Below, one piece after another: positions 26,533 through 34,999 of a stretch of 64,000 nt of DNA. The notes beneath the pieces are model-generated. The model saw only the letters and a program-made list of their open reading frames with translations, searched no databases and had not been told where the DNA came from. This DNA comes from Pseudomonas azadiae (GTDB taxonomy: Bacteria > Pseudomonadota > Gammaproteobacteria > Pseudomonadales > Pseudomonadaceae), in the NCBI RefSeq assembly GCF_019145355.1, contig NZ_JAHSTY010000002.1:1674001-1738000 (forward strand), in the 5' to 3' direction. The first letter of the stretch is position 1; each line of letters begins with the position of its first letter. Both the position numbers and the translations under genes were made by a program.

Positions 26533-29136
26533 ATGTTGAATGCGTCGAAGATCAAAAATACGCTTCGCCCAAGCCTGTTTGGTGGGTTGATATCCGTGGC
26601 GGGATCGGCATTGGCTGCCGGGGATATTGAGTTTAATACGGATGTTCTGGATCTGATTGATCGCACTAATATTGACTTGTCCCAGTTTGCACGCAGCGGT
26701 TTTATCCTGCCGGGGACTTATTCAATGGTGGTGCAGATAAACCAGCAATCGCTTTCTGAACAATCGATAGCGTTCTACCCGCCCGACAACGATCCCAAAG
26801 GCAGTGAGGCCTGTTTATCGGCCGGCCTTGTGGAGCAACTGGGCCTGAAAGCCTCCGTTGCCGCAGAACTTGTTTGGTGGAAAGGCGGGGAATGCCTGGA
26901 TATCCGGGGTTTGCCGGGCATGCAGGTCAATGGCGACCTGGCGACCGCCACGCTGAACATTAACCTGCCGCAAGCTTACCTTGAGTACAGCGCCATCAAC
27001 TGGGACCCGCCCTCTCGCTGGGATGAAGGGGTGCCCGGGCTGTTGATCGACTACAACATGACGGCGCAATCGAGCCACCAGAAGAATGACCGGGTGCGCA
27101 ACGATTTGAGTGGCAACGGAACACTGGGTGCCAATGCCGGAGCCTGGCGCTTGCGGGCGGATTGGCAGGGGCGTGTCGACAAAGACCGCGAACGGGCAGA
27201 CAGGCGTTCCAGGCTGGAATGGAGTCGGTACTACGCCTATCGCGCCATCCCTGCGCTCAAGGCACGCCTGGTGGTGGGCGAGAACTATCTGTATTCGGAC
27301 CTTTTCGACAGCTTCCGCTTTACCGGTGCAGCCCTCAATTCCGATGAGAGCCAACTGCCACCCAACTTGCGCGGTTACGCGCCGGAAGTTGTCGGTGTTG
27401 CCAAGACCAATGCAAGGGTCATCATCAGCCAGCAAGGCCGCGTGCTGTATGAAACGCTGGTTGCCGCGGGCCCTTTTCGTATCCAGGACCTTAATGACGC
27501 GGTGTCCGGCCGGCTGGACGTGCGCGTGGAAGAACAGGACGGTTCGGTACACAACTTCCAGATCGACACGGCAGGCGTCCCCTACCTCACTCGCCCAGGC
27601 CACGTTCGCTACAAACTGGCCACCGGACGCCCTTCCGACCTGCAATACGGCGGTGATGGCGACGTTTTCGGTTCGGGCGAGTTCTCCTGGGGCGTAAGTA
27701 ACGGCTGGTCGCTGTTTGGTGGTGGCATCACCGATAACAACTACCGCGCCCTGACGGTCGGTGCAGGTCGAGACTTGCTGGTGTTCGGTGCCGTCTCGGT
27801 GGACGTGACCCAAGCCCGCGCAAACGTGTGGCACGAGACACTCTCGGGCAAGTCCTACCGCCTTCAATATTCGAAGAACTTTGAACAATACGACAGCCAG
27901 ATAACCTTCGCCGGCTACCGTTTTTCTGAAAAGAATTACTTGAGCATGAGTGAGTACTTGGATGCTCGCCATTACGGGAGGAACGGTGAGCTCGCCGGGC
28001 GCTACAAGTACGATGGGTACACAGAAAACTGGAAGCCCATTGGCGGCAGCAAGGCGCTTTATACAGCGACGATCAACAAGCATTTTCGTGATTTAGGCGC
28101 CACCGTCTACGCCAGTTATAACAAACAAACCTATTGGGAGCGGCCCGCCACCCAGCGCTGGAACTTGTCCGTGTCACGTTACTTCAATGTCGGCACTGTC
28201 AAGAACATGAACCTGTCCCTGAACCTTCATCGCACTCAGGAATATAACTATAAGGATAACGGCATAGCGTTGACGGTCAGCCTGCCCCTGGGGCGCAGCG
28301 GTACCTTGTCGATGGACGCCAACAGAGCCGCAGGCGATAACCGTTTCGCCACGCGCTACGCCGATCGCCTGGATGAACGCAACAGCTACCAGCTCAGCGC
28401 TGGCAACAACGCCGCCAGCGGTTACCTGAGCCATATCGGTGACCAGGCGGACATCGACGTCGCCGCCAGCAAGCAAGAAGGCGGTTACACCACCCTCGGA
28501 GTGTCCGCTCGCGGCGGCGGTACGCTGACGCCTTACGGTGGCGCATTGCATCGTACCAACAGCACGGGCGGCACCCGCCTGATGGTCGATACCGGCGGGG
28601 TACCCGATGTGCCCGTGCGCGGTTACGGCACACCGACCCGTAGCAACGCCTTCGGCAAAGCGGTCATTTCCGACATCGGCAGTTATCAGCGGATGGCGGC
28701 CAGCGTCGACCTGGAACGCTTGCCAAGCAATGTTGAAGCCACCCAATCGGTCACGCAACTGACGCTCACCGAAGGCGCCATCGGCTACCGGTCCCTGGCG
28801 GTGATTGCCGGTGAAAAAGCCATGGCGGTGGTTCGTCTGCCGGACGGCAGCTCACCGCCCTTCGGCGCGACGGTGAAGAACCTCAAGCAGCAAGACACCG
28901 GCATCGTCAACGACGGCGGCAATGTCTACCTGAGCGGCATCCAGCCTGGCGCAGAGATGACCGTCAGCTGGGGTGGTTCAGAGCAGTGCATCGTCACCCT
29001 CCCCGTCCTTCTACCTACTGATGGCTTGACCGACGCCCTGCAACTGGGCTGCCGAATGGTAGCCCGTGATCAATCCCTGCCCGAGCCGGATGCACTGACC
29101 GGCACGCGTAACGATACGGAGAAAACATCCTCATGA
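26533..29136 (+). CDS. Fimbrial outer-membrane usher
   Basis: This 867-aa protein is the outer-membrane pore that assembles subunits delivered by the chaperone. After the leader (ending AGSALAAG) comes the PapC_N-like domain (IEFNTDVLDLIDRTNIDLSQ). The central barrel has LPPNLRGYAPEVVGVAKTNA and PFRIQDLNDAVSGRLDVRVE, both signature usher segments. The C-terminal domains include GKAVISDIGSYQRM and a cysteine pair in EQCIVTLP and LGCRMV. Length is typical. It overlaps the chaperone start by 4 nt, indicating translational coupling. Confidence 0.95.
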   Translation: MLNASKIKNTLRPSLFGGLISVAGSALAAGDIEFNTDVLDLIDRTNIDLSQFARSGFILPGTYSMVVQINQQSLSEQSIAFYPPDNDPKGSEACLSAGLVEQLGLKASVAAELVWWKGGECLDIRGLPGMQVNGDLATATLNINLPQAYLEYSAINWDPPSRWDEGVPGLLIDYNMTAQSSHQKNDRVRNDLSGNGTLGANAGAWRLRADWQGRVDKDRERADRRSRLEWSRYYAYRAIPALKARLVVGENYLYSDLFDSFRFTGAALNSDESQLPPNLRGYAPEVVGVAKTNARVIISQQGRVLYETLVAAGPFRIQDLNDAVSGRLDVRVEEQDGSVHNFQIDTAGVPYLTRPGHVRYKLATGRPSDLQYGGDGDVFGSGEFSWGVSNGWSLFGGGITDNNYRALTVGAGRDLLVFGAVSVDVTQARANVWHETLSGKSYRLQYSKNFEQYDSQITFAGYRFSEKNYLSMSEYLDARHYGRNGELAGRYKYDGYTENWKPIGGSKALYTATINKHFRDLGATVYASYNKQTYWERPATQRWNLSVSRYFNVGTVKNMNLSLNLHRTQEYNYKDNGIALTVSLPLGRSGTLSMDANRAAGDNRFATRYADRLDERNSYQLSAGNNAASGYLSHIGDQADIDVAASKQEGGYTTLGVSARGGGTLTPYGGALHRTNSTGGTRLMVDTGGVPDVPVRGYGTPTRSNAFGKAVISDIGSYQRMAASVDLERLPSNVEATQSVTQLTLTEGAIGYRSLAVIAGEKAMAVVRLPDGSSPPFGATVKNLKQQDTGIVNDGGNVYLSGIQPGAEMTVSWGGSEQCIVTLPVLLPTDGLTDALQLGCRMVARDQSLPEPDALTGTRNDTEKTSS

Positions 29137-29894
29137 TGCTGAACACGCGCTACACACTCCCGGCCTGCGTGATGCTGGCCCTGGGCTTGAGCCAGAGTGC
29201 CAACGCCGCGATCGGGCTGGACCGTACCCGGGTGATTTTTGATGGCGGCAAGGACGCCACCAGCGTGAACATCACGAACAACAACACCCAGTTACCGTAT
29301 CTGGCCCAAGGCTGGATCGAAGATGAAGCCGGTCAAAAGATCACCACGCCCTTGGTCGTGCTACCGCCGGTTCAGCGTGTGGAGCCAGGCAAGCAAAGTC
29401 AGGTCAAGGTCCAGGCGCTGCCGGCGGCCAAATCCTTACCGCAGGATCGGGAGACGGTCTACTACTTCAACCTCAGGGAAATTCCGCCGCGCAGCGATAA
29501 GTCCAACACCCTGCAAATTGCGCTGCAGACCCGGATCAAATTGTTCTATCGACCGCAGGCCATTGCGCCGAGTCAGCAAGACCTGTCCAACCCCTGGCAG
29601 GAAAAACTGACCCTGACGCGCGCCGGTGAGCACTACACAGTCAGTAACCCGACGCCTTACTACGTCACGTTGGTGGATGCGCGCAGCACCAAGGACGGCA
29701 AAACCGCACCGGGCTTCGAGCCGTTGATGGTCCCACCAAAAGGTTCGCTGACCTTGGGGCCCACCGCCAAGGCGCTCGGCGCGGCCCCTTACCTGGCCTA
29801 CGTGAATGATTACGGCGGCCGCCCGCTGATGGCCTTCACCTGCAGCGGCGACACCTGCAAGGTGAACGCGCAAGCATCAACGCCCAATGAGTAG
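29133..29894 (+). CDS. Periplasmic pilus chaperone (PapD family)
   Basis: This 253-aa chaperone has a signal peptide ending SQSANAA. The two Ig-like domains show the family motifs: LDRTRVIFDGGKDATSVNIT in strand A-B, PPVQRVEPGKQSQVKVQALP, and the subunit-binding strand region ETVYYFNLREIPPRSD. Conserved Arg and Lys that clamp the subunit C-terminus lie in DRTRVIF and RIKLFYRP. A cysteine pair near the C-terminus (FTCSGDTCKVN) is an addition compared with PapD. Coupled to the usher gene. Confidence 0.94.
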   Translation: MMLNTRYTLPACVMLALGLSQSANAAIGLDRTRVIFDGGKDATSVNITNNNTQLPYLAQGWIEDEAGQKITTPLVVLPPVQRVEPGKQSQVKVQALPAAKSLPQDRETVYYFNLREIPPRSDKSNTLQIALQTRIKLFYRPQAIAPSQQDLSNPWQEKLTLTRAGEHYTVSNPTPYYVTLVDARSTKDGKTAPGFEPLMVPPKGSLTLGPTAKALGAAPYLAYVNDYGGRPLMAFTCSGDTCKVNAQASTPNE

Positions 29895-29915
29895 CGCCTG
29901 CCGCCGGAGAACACC

Positions 29916-30488
29916 ATGAAGTCACACACTGTGAAGGCCTTGGGCGGGCTGCTCCTGGCCTCTGTGGGCGGCGCGCAAGCCGAGGATGTCGAGGGCATGA
30001 GCGGGATGCTGAATATTTCCGGAAGCATGCATGAAATTCCCTGCGTGCTGGAAATGACCTCACGGCATCAAACCATCGACCTTGGCGCCGTATCGACCAG
30101 CCAACTGCAACGCCCCGGCGATCAGGCAAGGCCGGTGTCATTCCAATTGCGCTTCAACGACTGTCAGCGTACCGCCGGCAGTATTCGCAGCGAACGTACG
30201 GGCAACCTGACGTGGAGCGCCTTTCAACCGGTGCTGTCGGTCGCGTTTTATGCACCCGCCGATACCGATGATCCGCGGTTGGTAAAGGTCCAGGGCATCA
30301 CGGGAATGGGCTTGCGCTTGACCGACCCCCAGGGGCGGGATGTCCAGCTGGGCTCAAGGGGCGAACCCTTGTTCCTCCCGCTGGGCAGCAACACCCAGAC
30401 CTGGACCGTTCAACCCATGCGCACGGCCGCACCGTTGACCAGCGGGGCATTTCGGGCTGTGGTCGACTTCAGGCTCAATTATGAGTAA
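29916..30488 (+). CDS. Fimbrial minor subunit
   Basis: This 190-aa exported protein has a leader ending GAQAED, a cysteine pair in MHEIPCVLEMTSRHQTIDLG and LRFNDCQRTAG, and the donor-strand C-terminus AVVDFRLNYE. The overall pattern parallels the 25953 subunit (QTIDLG, then long loop, then LFLPLG), so the two are probably related paralogues flanking usher and chaperone. ATG 29916 follows CGCCGGAGAACACC. Confidence 0.82.
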   Translation: MKSHTVKALGGLLLASVGGAQAEDVEGMSGMLNISGSMHEIPCVLEMTSRHQTIDLGAVSTSQLQRPGDQARPVSFQLRFNDCQRTAGSIRSERTGNLTWSAFQPVLSVAFYAPADTDDPRLVKVQGITGMGLRLTDPQGRDVQLGSRGEPLFLPLGSNTQTWTVQPMRTAAPLTSGAFRAVVDFRLNYE

Positions 30489-30498
30489 GGGCATGACA

Positions 30499-30993
30499 AT
30501 GGCTAAGCCAACCGGCCCGCGGGCCTTTCTTATCGGTGGCGGCCTGCTGTGGGCCGCCAGCCAGAGTGTGCACGCCGACAGCAACCTGACCATCCGCGCG
30601 GTCATTGTTGCGCCTCCGCCGTGCGTGATCAACGGCGGGAGTACGCTGGATGTGCCGTTTGGCAATGACCTGCTGACCTCGCGGGTAGACGGGGTCAATT
30701 ATCGTCGAGCGGTGCCGTACACCGTCACCTGCAACTCGCCCGCCAATAATGCGCTGACCCTTGAACTCAAGGGCACGGCGGCAGCCTTTGACAATCGCGT
30801 GCTCATGACCGGCAAAGCGGACCTTGGGGTAAAGCTGTTCGCAAATGGTGCCGACTGGCCACTCAATACAGTCGTGAAATTTACCTACCCGAACTTTCCA
30901 GCGGTGCAGGCGGTGCCTGTCAAACGTGCGGGCAGCAAGCTGACCGGAGGCGCCTTTGATGCGGCCGCCACGCTGGTGGTCGATTATCAATGA
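30499..30993 (+). CDS. Fimbrial subunit, first of a tandem paralogue pair
   Basis: This 164-aa pilin-like protein has a leader ending SQSVHADS and the sequence IVAPPPCVINGGSTLDVPFG, followed by RVDGVNYRRAVPYTVTC and a C-terminal strand ATLVVDYQ. It shares these three blocks with the next gene, so the pair arose by duplication. An in-frame ATG at 30481 overlaps the preceding gene, but ATG 30499 has AAGG 8 nt ahead and gives a tidy signal peptide, so it is preferred. Short subunits of this type usually act as adaptors near the tip. Confidence 0.8.
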   Translation: MAKPTGPRAFLIGGGLLWAASQSVHADSNLTIRAVIVAPPPCVINGGSTLDVPFGNDLLTSRVDGVNYRRAVPYTVTCNSPANNALTLELKGTAAAFDNRVLMTGKADLGVKLFANGADWPLNTVVKFTYPNFPAVQAVPVKRAGSKLTGGAFDAAATLVVDYQ

Positions 30994-31006
30994 AGAGGAC
31001 ATTTCA

Positions 31007-31486
31007 ATGACAGGTTGGCAGCAGCGAGCGTTGCTCGCCGTGTGTTCCCTAGGCCTTTGCAACGGCGCGTCGGCCAACGTGACGTTCAGCGGGACGTTGA
31101 ACGAACCGCCTCCCTGCACGATTGATGCGGGCAATACGATTGAGGTCGACTTTGGGGATGTCGGGATCAGGCGCGTCGACGGCACGCACTACCGGCGAGG
31201 CGTGGGTTATGCGATCAACTGCGGCAGCGACACCCTGCCCTGGGCGCTGAAACTGAGCGTCAACGGCACACCGACGGCGTTTGACGGCTCGGCGGTGCAA
31301 ACCAGCGTGCCGGGCTTAGGTATTCGACTCTTTCAGAACAACGTGCCGTTTCTACTCAATACGCCGCTGGATATCACCCTGTCGTCACCGCCGGCGCTGG
31401 AAGTCGTTCCCGTCAAACAGCCCGGCGCCGTGCTGACCCCCGCAAGGTTTACGGCGGTGGCCACGCTATTGGCCGAATACGAGTAG
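31007..31486 (+). CDS. Fimbrial subunit, second of a tandem paralogue pair
   Basis: This 159-aa protein has a leader ending CNGASANV and repeats the blocks of its neighbour: LNEPPPCTIDAGNTIEVDFG, RVDGTHYRRGVGYAINC, LEVVPVKQPGAVLTPARFTA and the terminal strand LLAEYE. It begins 13 bp after the preceding stop, with GAAGAGGACATTTCA as ribosome-binding site. Probably a tip or adaptor subunit; its exact place in the fibre cannot be told from sequence. Confidence 0.82.
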   Translation: MTGWQQRALLAVCSLGLCNGASANVTFSGTLNEPPPCTIDAGNTIEVDFGDVGIRRVDGTHYRRGVGYAINCGSDTLPWALKLSVNGTPTAFDGSAVQTSVPGLGIRLFQNNVPFLLNTPLDITLSSPPALEVVPVKQPGAVLTPARFTAVATLLAEYE

Positions 31487-31497
31487 GAGCTGAGCTT

Positions 31498-32046
31498 ATG
31501 CAACATGCAATAGGGCCTAAAGGATGGCCATGTGCCGGGCTGGCGTTACTGCTGAGCATCGGCCTGGTGACCGATGGCCATGCGGCGGACAACCTGAGTT
31601 TCAAGGGCAACCTGGTGGAAGAGGCCTGCACGATCCGTCCGGGTGACGAAGCGATCACCCTGCAACTCTGGGATGTCACCAGCAAGTATCTCTACCTCAA
31701 TACACGCACGCGGGGCCAGGGTTTCAAGGTGCACCTGGAGGACTGCGATACCACGATTGGCAAAACGGTCACCATCACGCTGGGCGGCCGGGAAAACCCG
31801 GCGCTGCCCGGGTTGTTCGCGCTCGATGGTGGCAGTGGCGCGTCGGGCATCGGGCTTGGCATCGAAACGCCAAACGACAAGCCGTTGCCCTTGAATACCG
31901 CCAGCGACGAGCAGGCGTTGAGCAATGGCAGCAATGTTATTGCACTCAAAGCCTATGTGCGCGGTGAGCCGGATGCAATCAGGGACCAGAGCATTGGGCA
32001 CGGCAATTTCACCGTGACCTCGACATTTACCCTGGACTATCCCTGA
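31498..32046 (+). CDS. Fimbrial subunit
   Basis: This 182-aa exported protein has a leader ending TDGHAADN and the MrfF/FimF-like pilin pattern NLSFKGNLVEEACTIRPGDE with KVHLEDCDTTIG for the cysteine pair. GASGIGLGIETPNDKPLPLN in the second half and the C-terminal strand FTVTSTFTLDYP are typical shaft/adaptor features. The start ATG 31498 follows TAGGAGCTGAGCTT. Probably an adaptor next to the adhesin encoded immediately downstream. Confidence 0.84.
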   Translation: MQHAIGPKGWPCAGLALLLSIGLVTDGHAADNLSFKGNLVEEACTIRPGDEAITLQLWDVTSKYLYLNTRTRGQGFKVHLEDCDTTIGKTVTITLGGRENPALPGLFALDGGSGASGIGLGIETPNDKPLPLNTASDEQALSNGSNVIALKAYVRGEPDAIRDQSIGHGNFTVTSTFTLDYP

Positions 32047-32144
32047 CCGCCTCAGACAAACCTCAACTCTTCCCGGACAGCTTTGCAACACGGACAGAAC
32101 GTCCGTCGGGCAACGTCCGGGGGGAGGAGCAACGAGAGATCATA

Positions 32145-33116
32145 ATGAAACGACTATATGGCGCCACGGTGCTTTGCCTGCTGATGGCTGTTGCAACAAA
32201 CGCGAAAGCAGCTCAATGCCGCGTGAACGGCGGTCCATGGCAGCAGGTAGATAACGGCGGGACGCTGAACCTCCAAGTTCCGGTAACGGTAAAGCTAGGC
32301 TCGGACACTACCCGTATTCTCCTCGAAGGGGTAAGGCTGGAATGCCGTTTCACGCCCTACGGCGGCACTCCTGCCTGGTGGGAGGACTATTGGGCGACGT
32401 CCGCACAAGCTGGCCCCGCCTGGACGCCCGGTCCGAAATTCGTCAGCCAGGGCACCGGTTTGCGCATCAACGGGGTTTTCCGAAATACGCCAGTTCCGGA
32501 TGGCATTCGGATCTCGACCATGCGCAATAACGCCCTTGGTGTCCCTGTCGACGTAACGCCTTATATCTTGATACGCAATAACCCAACGAACCCGATTGAC
32601 GTTCGAGTAGGTGACGTACTTGGCGTGTTACGTCTGAACCAGACCAATAATTACAATACACAGCGCACAGGGCTCATGCTTACGTACACAGCCGCCAACA
32701 ACTTCTCCGTCTCCCCCTCCACGTGCACGATCAACAATAACAACCCGATCGAAATCAACTTCGGCAACGTGAACCAAAGGGAAATCGGCGCAGACCCACT
32801 GACGACCCCCATCCGCAGTAACCGCAGACTTACCTACTCATGCCCTACCGGCGGGATCACCACCCCAATCACCATTACCTACAAGGGCACGCCCTCGTCA
32901 TTCGACACACGCCTCCTGACGATGAGCAATCCAAACGTGGGCACAGCCATGGTGCGCGCCGGGTCGGCGGTGCGGGTCAATAGCTCGTTCCTCACCCACA
33001 TCACCAACAGCGTGGGCGGAGACGACGTGACATTTGCTCTTGTCCAGCGCCCTGGCTCCCTGCCTGCGGCCGGGCCCGTCACGGGAAGCGGCGTGCTGGT
33101 GATGGGCGTGCCCTGA
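32145..33116 (+). CDS. Two-domain fimbrial tip adhesin
   Basis: This 323-aa protein is about twice as long as the pilins, as expected for a tip adhesin. The signal peptide ends TNAKAAQ. The N-terminal half (about 23-185) is a receptor-binding-type domain with two cysteines (AAQCRVNGGPWQQV and RLECRFTP) and tryptophan-rich TPAWWEDYWATS. The C-terminal half is a pilin domain: SPSTCTINNNNPIEINFGNV and RLTYSCPTGG, then LVQRPGSLPAAGPVTGSGVL. It ends the operon and probably sits at the fibre tip. The ligand is unknown. Confidence 0.82.
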   Translation: MKRLYGATVLCLLMAVATNAKAAQCRVNGGPWQQVDNGGTLNLQVPVTVKLGSDTTRILLEGVRLECRFTPYGGTPAWWEDYWATSAQAGPAWTPGPKFVSQGTGLRINGVFRNTPVPDGIRISTMRNNALGVPVDVTPYILIRNNPTNPIDVRVGDVLGVLRLNQTNNYNTQRTGLMLTYTAANNFSVSPSTCTINNNNPIEINFGNVNQREIGADPLTTPIRSNRRLTYSCPTGGITTPITITYKGTPSSFDTRLLTMSNPNVGTAMVRAGSAVRVNSSFLTHITNSVGGDDVTFALVQRPGSLPAAGPVTGSGVLVMGVP

Positions 33117-33193
33117 CACGCCTGGAGGGCTGAAGTATCGGTCTTCTGGCGTCATGCCGTGGGTCGCGCAGTCGCGGAACTTGATTCTGCGAC

Positions 33194-33221
33194 TGCACAC
33201 CAGGTGGCAATTCGCTATAAT
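33194..33221 (+). promoter_or_regulatory. Candidate promoter of the small lipoprotein gene
   Basis: A perfect TATAAT at 33216-33221 has TGCACA 16 bp upstream as a partial -35. It lies about 60 bp ahead of the lipoprotein start. Confidence 0.45.
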
Positions 33222-33283
33222 CGCGCACCAACGCCCCACGACAGTGTCAGCGTCCCCTCCAACACCCTCGACGATGAACCCTT

Positions 33284-33565
33284 ATGAACAAGTTTCTGGC
33301 ACTGACTGCGGTACTGGCGCTCGCCGGGTGCACCACCACCTCTGACGTCTATCTGAAAAACGGCGAACAGGGCCTGACGGTCGACTGCTCAGGCGAAGCC
33401 AATTCCTGGGCCAGTTGCTACGAAAAAGCCGACGCTTCCTGCGCGGGCACCGGCTACCGTATCGTCGGCACCGAAGGCACGCCTTCGCTCAAAGAGAGTG
33501 AAAAGACCCTGGGCCAGGACGTAGGCAACTTCAAAGGCCGCAGCGTGGTTGTGGTCTGCAAGTAA
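33284..33565 (+). CDS. Small lipoprotein (93 aa)
   Basis: The N-terminus KFLALTAVLALAGCTTTSDV is a lipoprotein signal with the lipobox LAGC, cleaved before Cys16. The mature part has four more cysteines (VDCSGE, WASCYEKADASCAGTGYR and the C-terminal VVVVCK), suggesting disulphides in the periplasm. The residue after the lipid Cys is Thr, so outer-membrane sorting is likely. The pattern is common in small Pseudomonas lipoproteins of unknown function. It ends convergent to the 76-aa gene. Confidence 0.82.
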   Translation: MNKFLALTAVLALAGCTTTSDVYLKNGEQGLTVDCSGEANSWASCYEKADASCAGTGYRIVGTEGTPSLKESEKTLGQDVGNFKGRSVVVVCK

Positions 33566-33574
33566 GCGTTATGC

Positions 33575-33805
33575 CTACAGCTGGATGTCGGCAAACTTGA
33601 TGCCCAGGCCGCGAATGGTCTCGACCAAGTCATCCAGGCGCGGGAAAGACTCGACTTCATCCTGATCGTCCACCAGGAAAAAACTGCGGCCGCCGCTTTT
33701 TTTGAAGAAGACAATCCACTCCCCCAGGTCGGCCGGGTTCTGGATGATATGGGTCGCCGTTATCTGGCCTTCGGCCTGGCGAGCCCTGACGTGTTCACGC
33801 TTCAT
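33575..33805 (-). CDS. Hypothetical protein (76 aa)
   Basis: A short soluble protein starting MKREHVRARQAEGQITATHI and rich in charged residues; GEWIVFFKKSGGRSFFLVDD, then FPRLDDLVETIRGLGIKFAD, look like a beta-hairpin followed by a helix. A longer in-frame start at 33877 exists, but the extra residues overlap the terminator ahead of it, and ATG 33805 has GGGAATCTTTC before it. No family recognised; codon use supports it as coding. Function unknown. Confidence 0.65.
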   Translation of the reverse strand: MKREHVRARQAEGQITATHIIQNPADLGEWIVFFKKSGGRSFFLVDDQDEVESFPRLDDLVETIRGLGIKFADIQL

Positions 33806-33859
33806 GAAAGATTCCCAAAAAACGGATGCCGGCATCACCGGCAACTCGCAGAACGCGCT

Positions 33860-33898
33860 AAAAAAGCCCAGCGCCACGCTCGCGGGGCCAGGCTTTTT
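33860..33898 (-). terminator. Terminator of the 117-aa lipoprotein gene
   Basis: AAAAAGCC and GGCTTTTT form 8-bp arms around a GC-rich interior. On the minus strand the structure ends in six T. It lies 36 bp after the lipoprotein stop. Confidence 0.6.
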
Positions 33899-33933
33899 AT
33901 CGGATTAAAAAGTAGTGAGTGAAATGGGCCGTA

Positions 33934-34287
33934 TCAGCCGGAGATGCACTCTTCGCCAGCCTTCTTCACGTCACCTGGACGGATCGGCACGTTGGACATG
34001 CTCTCGTAGAGCTTGATGCTGCTGCCACTGGAACGTTCATCAATTTCGAAAATGGCCGACGGGTCCGCCGAAAACTTTTGCGGCACGATTACCTGCACGC
34101 CACCTTCCTTATGCGGTTCAATCTGCGGCGGCCGGCGGGTAGCGGAGAGTTTGTGCACTACACAGGCGGCGTATTCCTGCGGCTTCTTTCCGGAAATGAC
34201 CACCAAGGTCGGCGGGGTCTGCTTGATATCCGCGACCGAAGCACACCCACCAATCGCCAGGGCCAGCACCAACACACTCCACTTCAT
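33934..34287 (-). CDS. Putative lipoprotein (117 aa)
   Basis: The leader KWSVLVLALAIGGCASVADI carries the lipobox IGGC, cleaved before Cys15. The mature protein (PTLVVISGKKPQEYAACVVH, then KEGGVQVIVPQKFSADP) is short and beta-rich, with two further cysteines in AACVVH and GEECISG. It resembles small Pseudomonas outer-membrane lipoproteins without known role. It is divergent from the DUF1883 gene 212 bp away. Confidence 0.8.
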   Translation of the reverse strand: MKWSVLVLALAIGGCASVADIKQTPPTLVVISGKKPQEYAACVVHKLSATRRPPQIEPHKEGGVQVIVPQKFSADPSAIFEIDERSSGSSIKLYESMSNVPIRPGDVKKAGEECISG

Positions 34288-34499
34288 ATAAAACCTCCGA
34301 TAAAGACCCTACGACAGCGGGGATGGTAAATTTCTCCCGCCCACGTAGGATTTATCCCTGATAACTCGGTAAATAACTGTTTTTAATTGTCGACGTCGTT
34401 GAAGACGACCCGATAATAAACGCGCTGGGGCTGATAAACTCCATCTTAACCTACGTATCGTTCTGATTTTTCAGAAAAAGCCCTTCTGGAGACACCCCA

Positions 34500-34802
34500 A
34501 TGAAATTCATCCACCAGCGCGAGCACCTCAACGAGGGGGACATTGTCGTCATCGAATGCTCGCAAACTTGTAATATCCGTCTGATGAGCGACGCGAATTT
34601 TCGCAGCTTCAAGAACGGCGGCCGCCACACCTATCACGGCGGCGCCTTTGACACGTTCCCTGCCAAAATCACCGCGCCGAGCACCGGGTTCTGGAACATT
34701 ACCCTGGACGTGGTCACGCGCCGCGCCATCAGCGTGACCCGCAAACCCGCGTTGTCCCACAAGATCCGCATTGTGCGACGCACCAGCACCAAGCTGAGCT
34801 GA
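34500..34802 (+). CDS. DUF1883-domain protein
   Basis: This 100-aa protein matches the DUF1883 pattern throughout: MKFIHQREHLNEGDIVVIEC, SQTCNIRLMSDANFRSFKNG, GRHTYHGGAFDTFPAKITAP and STGFWNITLDVV. The domain is a small beta-fold of unknown function that also occurs fused to TIR domains in other bacteria. It starts a same-strand run with the 55-aa gene, alkB and ada, with gaps of 25, 4 and 75 bp. ATG 34500 follows TCTGGAGACACCCCA. Confidence 0.85.
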   Translation: MKFIHQREHLNEGDIVVIECSQTCNIRLMSDANFRSFKNGGRHTYHGGAFDTFPAKITAPSTGFWNITLDVVTRRAISVTRKPALSHKIRIVRRTSTKLS

Positions 34803-34827
34803 TCTGAACCTTTCACAGGAAATAGCC

Positions 34828-34995
34828 GTGACGACCACTACCAAATACGTGATCAAGTACAAGCTCAACGGCGAGCGCCGCTTTGAGTTCGCGCAACTGT
34901 CCAGCAACAGCGTGGAAGAAGCCAAGCAGGCGCTGGCGAAAATTCATGATGCCAGTGATGAGATCACCGACATCAATGTGAGCAAGGCGCTGTAA
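34828..34995 (+). CDS. Small hypothetical protein (55 aa), coupled to alkB
   Basis: The GTG start at 34828 follows CACAGGAAATAGCC. The product reads TTTTKYVIKYKLNGERRFEF, AQLSSNSVEEAKQALAKIHD and ASDEITDINVSKAL, a beta-hairpin, helix, beta pattern. The stop lies 4 nt before the alkB start, so the two are probably translationally linked. No family recognised. Good third-position GC bias and tight packing support it as real. Function unknown. Confidence 0.75.
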   Translation: MTTTTKYVIKYKLNGERRFEFAQLSSNSVEEAKQALAKIHDASDEITDINVSKAL

Positions 34996-34999
34996 GACC

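Noticed and set aside
26815..28083. Long open frame antisense to the usher gene
   Set aside because: It lies wholly within the clear usher gene on the other strand, has no ribosome-binding site and no recognisable domain; GC-rich DNA gives such frames by chance.
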